This document shows, piece after piece, positions 59,886-64,000 of a stretch of 64,000 bases of DNA. How positions within the stretch are numbered: the first letter of the stretch is position 1; every line of letters starts with the position of its first letter. The position numbers were made by a program, and so were the translations under genes. Source of the stretch: Flavobacterium sp. 270 (GTDB lineage Bacteria > Bacteroidota > Bacteroidia > Flavobacteriales > Flavobacteriaceae); the NCBI RefSeq assembly GCF_004368785.1, contig NZ_SODM01000004.1:112521-176520 (forward strand), in the 5' to 3' direction. Under the pieces are notes generated by a model. That model did no database searches. It was not told where the DNA came from and saw only the letters and a program-made list of their open reading frames with translations.

Positions 59886-60932
59886 TTATTTTAAATCAAA
59901 TGAAACGTGTTTGATGAATTTTCTATCATACGTGTACAAAACATGTACTTTTTTGTCTGTGGTCTGAATAATGGCAGGATAACTAAATTCTCCTTTTTCT
60001 TCTTTTTCGAGATCAAATAATTTCTTCCAGTTTATACCATCGCTGGAATATTCAACATCTAAAATATTACGTCCGTAAAACCAGTCTTTTCCTTGCGGCA
60101 ATGGATTATTCACCAATAAAAAAAGCTTTTTATTTATGGTTAAGGCATCAATTCCAGAATTAGAATTTACTACATTAATTTTATCGGTTTTGATCCAGCT
60201 TTTTCCGTTATCAATAGACCAGCTGGAAACTACTCTGTCGTGTTTACTTCGCGAAAGCATCTGAATTTCATCTTTACCATGCAGTAAAAATGTCGGCTGA
60301 ATGATTTCTAATTGCTTCGGATTATCAATTTCGGTTTTCACCCAGGAATCTGTAGCTTCTGTGTAGGTTTCTACATGTACGCTCCAAATATTTTTTTCTA
60401 CACTTTCTGTACTGCTTCCGCATAAAATAACGCCTGGCGAAGTTTCGATTGGTTTGTTTCTAATTGGACCTAGAATTCCGTTTGGAAGGTATTTTGGAGC
60501 GCTCCAAGATTCTCCATTGTCTTTTGAAACGATCATGGCACCAAACCATTCTCTTGGATTTTTTCCGACTTTATAAAACAAATAAAGGTTTTGGCTTTTA
60601 CTTTTAAAAAGCACCGGATTCCAACACGGCAATGTGTCGCCTTTTTGTATTAAAGGCTCGATAAGTTCTTTTGGTGAAGACCATTTTTGATCTTTAAAAG
60701 TTGCCGTATAAATACCGACATCTTTTGCGCCTTCGTATTTACCGCCAAACCACGCAGCCATTATTTCATTTGGCTTATATTCTACAAGTGTGGAGGCGTG
60801 GCTGTTTGTGGTCAGCGGTGGATCTACAATATAGCTTTTTGTAATGTTTTCCGCTTTTGTCTGTGCCTTTACCGAAATACAAGACACACACAAAAGTGCT
60901 AAAACTGCTATATAATTAAATTTTAAAATCAT
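59886..60932 (-). CDS. BNR-repeat sialidase-like protein
   Basis: A 348-residue secreted protein with a signal peptide containing SCISVKAQ; Cys18 could also be a lipobox. The body is a six-bladed propeller of BNR_2 type with Asp-box-like turns (SKDNGESWSAP, SIDNGKSWIKT, SSDGINWKKL) and an N-terminal AWFGGKYEGAKDVGIY. Sialidase-like members act on sialic acid or other surface sugars, but not all are sialidases. It lies in a minus-strand group after susCD, which suggests a glycan-use locus. Confidence 0.82.
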   Translation of the reverse strand: MILKFNYIAVLALLCVSCISVKAQTKAENITKSYIVDPPLTTNSHASTLVEYKPNEIMAAWFGGKYEGAKDVGIYTATFKDQKWSSPKELIEPLIQKGDTLPCWNPVLFKSKSQNLYLFYKVGKNPREWFGAMIVSKDNGESWSAPKYLPNGILGPIRNKPIETSPGVILCGSSTESVEKNIWSVHVETYTEATDSWVKTEIDNPKQLEIIQPTFLLHGKDEIQMLSRSKHDRVVSSWSIDNGKSWIKTDKINVVNSNSGIDALTINKKLFLLVNNPLPQGKDWFYGRNILDVEYSSDGINWKKLFDLEKEEKGEFSYPAIIQTTDKKVHVLYTYDRKFIKHVSFDLK

Positions 60933-60953
60933 TTTTTCTTGTGTTTAACTATA

Positions 60954-61050
60954 AGTCCTTAGTTTTTTTAGTCCTTAGTACTTAGATTTTAGTATTTAAT
61001 TTTTATTCTTATTAATTAGTTCTTATACTAGCGACTAAATACTAGGGACT
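60954..61050. repeat. Intergenic TAGTCCTTAG-family repeat
   Basis: AGTCCTTAGTTTTTTTAGTCCTTAG at 60955-60979 faces CTAAATACTAGGGACTAAAAAG at 61034-61055. The units match the inverted repeat at 45882-45951. It lies between susD and the sialidase-like gene. Confidence 0.65.
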
Positions 61051-61080
61051 AAAAAGATTAAATACTAACTCCTATATATA

Positions 61081-61108
61081 ACAAAAGGAGAGCTGCCTCT
61101 CCTTTTGT
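61081..61108 (-). terminator. Terminator after susD
   Basis: A 12-bp perfect stem ACAAAAGGAGAG (61081-61092) with its complement at 61097-61108 and loop CTGC, 46 bp past the susD stop on the minus strand. Confidence 0.8.
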
Positions 61109-61153
61109 ATTTTCGCAATGATTTTTTGAATTATCATTACTAACCAAAATTAA

Positions 61154-62740
61154 TTATTTAACGTCCCACCAAAGTTTAGTTCCACCTGTATCAGGTCCTT
61201 TTAACTTAGCGATCCCGTCTGTTACACCATCTTTGTTTGAAGAGTATTCGTTTGTAGTGTAAATTGTTCTTTTCATTAATGATTTTCCAACACCAGCATC
61301 AACGTTGTCTGTGTGAAGTATTGGATAAAATACTTTTGCATCACTTCTACGTAAGTCTGCCCAAGTTTCCCAAGATTCCGGGAACAATGCTAAATATTTT
61401 TGTACTGCAATTTGTGTACGCTGACTTGCTACAGAACCAGACCATGCAACCGGAAGTTTTACTGGTACATCTGCTAATTCTGTTAAAGCTGGATAAGAAG
61501 CTAAAATTTGAGGTACAACTGGTAATGTATTTCCTGCGATATAAGCATTAATAACAGCTTGATCTGCAATTCCCCATTGTTTTAGAGATAATGTAATACC
61601 TTGCTCATACAAACTTTTAGCTGTACCGCCCATGTTCCATCCGTTCAAAGCACCTTCTGCTCTGGACAAATAACATTCTGAAGCCATTAAAATTTCGATA
61701 TTTTTAGTTTCGCTGATATTTCCTGCAGAACCGTTTCCTAAAACATTATCATTAAATGTAGAGAATTTAGTTGTTCCAAATTGATCTTCTAAACCTCCAA
61801 TTGGTTTTCCTTGGTAACCTCCAGTTTCGATTTCAGAAAACCAAAGTGGTAATCTTGGATCGTTGTATCCTTTTAGAATACTTTCCATAGAAGCAGACAT
61901 TTGGTAACCCCATCCGTTTACAATCATGTTTAAATTGTTTGGCGTAATGTTACTTACTTTAAAGTAAGCACTTTGCTCGTTAGCTTCGATTACTCCTGCA
62001 GCAACCGCAGTTTCTGCTTGTGTTTTTGCTTTGGCAGCATCTACATCAGAAATTCTTAATGCAAGACGTAATCTAAGACTGTTTCCAAATCTTCTCCATT
62101 TGTCTACACTTCCCTGGTAAACTCTGTCATTTGCTTGTAATAAACTTACTGTAGCTGTACTGCTTGAAGTTAATGTAGCATTTGCTTCGTCTAACAATTT
62201 AAAGAAATCTGCATAAATAACTTCCTGGCTGTCGTATCCTACTTTTTCCTTACCATTTCCAGCTTCTGTATAAGGAATTGGTCCGTAAGCATCTGTCATT
62301 TGATTGTACATAAATACTTTCCAGATTTTTAATACTGCACTTGCCTGTGTATCGTCTTTAGCCGCTTTTACAGCGTTGTTTAAAGCAGGAACGGCAACAG
62401 TGTAAAATCTTGTCCATCCGCGAGATTCAAAACCGCTGAAATCATTTCTTTCTGTACCATATCCACAGCTTAAATACTGGATAAAAGTAGAAGACAAGAT
62501 TCCTGTAGCAATACCCCAAGTTCCCTGATCATCTACACCAGGTGAAGAATAAGATCCGTTATGGATACCTGCGTAAAGCGCTGAAGCAAATGAAGGTCCA
62601 GCCAGCGTTGCGTCTAATTGATCTTCTGTAAGCGAATTTGGATCTGTGTTTATTTCATCAAAATCGTTTGTACAGCTCGAAAAAATTGAGACCAATGACA
62701 GGACAACTCCTAATGTTTTTATTTTATAACTATTTTTCAT
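61154..62740 (-). CDS. SusD/RagB-type nutrient-binding lipoprotein
   Basis: A 528-residue lipoprotein with lipobox SSC (Cys23) and the SusD start TNDFDEINTDPNSLTEDQL. It is rich in helices of TPR type and in Trp/Tyr sugar-contact positions, with YLSRAEG(A)LNGW-type blocks near the middle and end, and matches the SusD-like_2 class. It sits as a lid on the SusC barrel and captures glycans. It lies 17 bp after the susC gene; together they form an outer-membrane importer. Confidence 0.95.
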   Translation of the reverse strand: MKNSYKIKTLGVVLSLVSIFSSCTNDFDEINTDPNSLTEDQLDATLAGPSFASALYAGIHNGSYSSPGVDDQGTWGIATGILSSTFIQYLSCGYGTERNDFSGFESRGWTRFYTVAVPALNNAVKAAKDDTQASAVLKIWKVFMYNQMTDAYGPIPYTEAGNGKEKVGYDSQEVIYADFFKLLDEANATLTSSSTATVSLLQANDRVYQGSVDKWRRFGNSLRLRLALRISDVDAAKAKTQAETAVAAGVIEANEQSAYFKVSNITPNNLNMIVNGWGYQMSASMESILKGYNDPRLPLWFSEIETGGYQGKPIGGLEDQFGTTKFSTFNDNVLGNGSAGNISETKNIEILMASECYLSRAEGALNGWNMGGTAKSLYEQGITLSLKQWGIADQAVINAYIAGNTLPVVPQILASYPALTELADVPVKLPVAWSGSVASQRTQIAVQKYLALFPESWETWADLRRSDAKVFYPILHTDNVDAGVGKSLMKRTIYTTNEYSSNKDGVTDGIAKLKGPDTGGTKLWWDVK

Positions 62741-62756
62741 GATTCTCTTTTTTTAA

Positions 62757-64000
62757 TTAAAATCCAAATTTCACATTAACTCCATAATCTCTCGTAGAAG
62801 GAATGTTGAAAGATTCTATACCTTGTAAGTTTCCTGTCCCTGCTCCTGCTTCTGGATCAAAATATTTTGCTTTATTCACGAAAAAGAATAAATTTCTTCC
62901 CACTAATGAGAAATCAATACTAGTGAAACCTGAATTATTCAAGATACGTTTTGGTAATGAATATCCAAATACAAGCTCTCTTAATCTGATGTTTGTAGCA
63001 TCATAAATAAAAGGTTCTGCAATTGGAGTTCTTTGTCCTACAGATGTCCAGTATTGTTCTGCTGTAATATTTGTAGTATTTGGTCTATAAGTTCCGTCTC
63101 CGTTTGCAACAACTCCAGGAACTACAATTCCGCCATCTCTTCCTGCCAATGTAATTTCATTAACTCCTAAACCAGCTTCTCTAGCTTGTGTATAAGAAAT
63201 AACTTCACCACCAATTCTAAAGTCTACTAAGAAACTCAATGAGAAATCTTTGTATTTGAAGTTATTTTTGAAACCTGCAGTCCAATCTGGATTAAAGTTT
63301 CCTGCACGAACATCAAAACTATTTGTAGCAAGCGGTAAACCAGCAGCATTTACAATAACTTGTCCGTCAGGACTTCTTTGGAAACCTTTGATGTATAAAT
63401 CACCATATTCTCCGCCAACAACAACTTTACTTCTTACTAAACGACCTTCTCCAAGAACAAGTTCTTCTCTTTGATCGTAGATAGATTTAACTTCTGATTT
63501 GTAAGATGCGTAGTTTGCTGTAATATCCCAAGAGAAATTTTCTGTTAAGATTGGAGTCGCTGTAAGAACAAACTCGATACCTCTGTTTTCGATTTCACCA
63601 CCATTTACAACTCTTCTGGAATATCCTGAAGCTTCTGGAGTATTGATGTAGAAAATCTGATCTTTTGTATTTGTTTTGAAATATGTGAAATCTAAACCAA
63701 TTCTGTTTTTTAAGAATCTAACATCTGCACCAAACTCTAAAGAGTTAGACATCTCTGGTCTAAGATTAGGATTTGCAGCTGTAGTTTGTCCGTATAACAT
63801 ACCACCGTTACCACCAATATAAGATATTCTAGAACTAGTTTGGTAAGGATCTGTATCGTTACCTACTTTTGCGTAAGAAGCTCTTACTTTTGCAAAACTC
63901 ATTACTTCTGGTAAAGTTACCATATCTGAGATTACACCAGAAAGACCAACTGAAGGATAGAAGAATGATCTGTTGTCTGCTGGTAATGTAGAAGACCAGT
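62757..64000 (-). CDS. SusC/RagA TonB-dependent transporter, C-terminal part
   Basis: The frame is open to the window edge and continues beyond it (just upstream of the Met at 63923 it reads SFFYPSVGLSGVISDM), so only about the last 413 residues are seen. They consist of outer-membrane barrel strands (FAKVRASYAKVGN, NRIGLDFTYFKTN, SFLVDFRIGGEVISYTQAREAGL) and end in DYGVNVKFGF with the terminal Phe required for insertion. It imports the ligand captured by the following SusD. Plug and TonB box lie outside the window. Confidence 0.95.
   Translation of the reverse strand, partial: WSSTLPADNRSFFYPSVGLSGVISDMVTLPEVMSFAKVRASYAKVGNDTDPYQTSSRISYIGGNGGMLYGQTTAANPNLRPEMSNSLEFGADVRFLKNRIGLDFTYFKTNTKDQIFYINTPEASGYSRRVVNGGEIENRGIEFVLTATPILTENFSWDITANYASYKSEVKSIYDQREELVLGEGRLVRSKVVVGGEYGDLYIKGFQRSPDGQVIVNAAGLPLATNSFDVRAGNFNPDWTAGFKNNFKYKDFSLSFLVDFRIGGEVISYTQAREAGLGVNEITLAGRDGGIVVPGVVANGDGTYRPNTTNITAEQYWTSVGQRTPIAEPFIYDATNIRLRELVFGYSLPKRILNNSGFTSIDFSLVGRNLFFFVNKAKYFDPEAGAGTGNLQGIESFNIPSTRDYGVNVKFGF

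Overview
The window looks like the chromosome of a Flavobacterium-like member of the Bacteroidota. The DNA is A+T-rich, several genes are preceded by the Bacteroidota -7 promoter box TAnnTTTG, and Shine-Dalgarno sequences are mostly absent. A SusC/SusD pair, a GH97 glycosidase, short ribonucleotide reductase subunits and DUF3570/DUF4266 and DUF2271 flavinylation loci point the same way. All calls come from reading the sequence; no database search was run.

The layout has three parts. (1) Positions 1 to about 2,650 hold a secreted alpha/beta hydrolase, a secreted RidA-like protein and a small ORF. (2) Positions about 2,700 to 39,000 are a mosaic accessory region. It is punctuated by eight direct copies (R1-R8) of an 80-90 bp repeat that starts TGGCAGAATCGTGGCA and carries GGTTCGAATC 69-72 bp further on. 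A tyrosine recombinase and a zinc-ribbon/HTH protein (39,085-40,789) sit beside the last copy. (3) Positions about 41,000 to 64,000 are housekeeping and polymer-utilisation genes: mnmE, a universal stress protein, a membrane MutS-like ATPase, a thioesterase, a CPA1 antiporter, nrdBA, an ankyrin protein, a DUF2271/PepSY-reductase/ApbE operon, a NUDIX protein, NmrA/HxlR, an M28 peptidase, a BNR sialidase-like protein, SusD and the end of SusC.

The repeats cut the accessory region into blocks that mostly look self-contained. R1-R2 is a five-gene operon: one-polypeptide molybdenum hydroxylase, CxxCH lipoprotein, DNase II homologue, phospholipase C-like phosphoesterase and XdhC. R2-R3 is an RsbQ-like hydrolase plus a PAS histidine kinase. 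R3-R4 is a MEDS-domain protein plus a response regulator. R4-R5 is a small arsenic operon without a pump. R5-R6 is an RsbR-type STAS protein. R6-R7 is a long mixed block with a Trx/ApbE/DUF4266/DUF3570 operon, GH97, AraC/GyrI, two response regulators and a second PAS kinase. R7-R8 is a cluster of four IS3-transposase-like genes with one response regulator. RsbQ, RsbR, MEDS, two kinases and four intact single-domain response regulators suggest that stress or light-type signalling modules were collected here.

The most unusual signals are these: the constant-geometry repeat family and its shared TGGCA motif with tandem decamers in front of the recombinase operon; the pairing of RsbQ with a histidine kinase instead of the RsbP phosphatase; a bacterial DNase II homologue with both HxK motifs inside a molybdenum-hydroxylase operon; and a tandem set of single-frame IS3-like proteins, two of which end at the same point just before the DDE domain.
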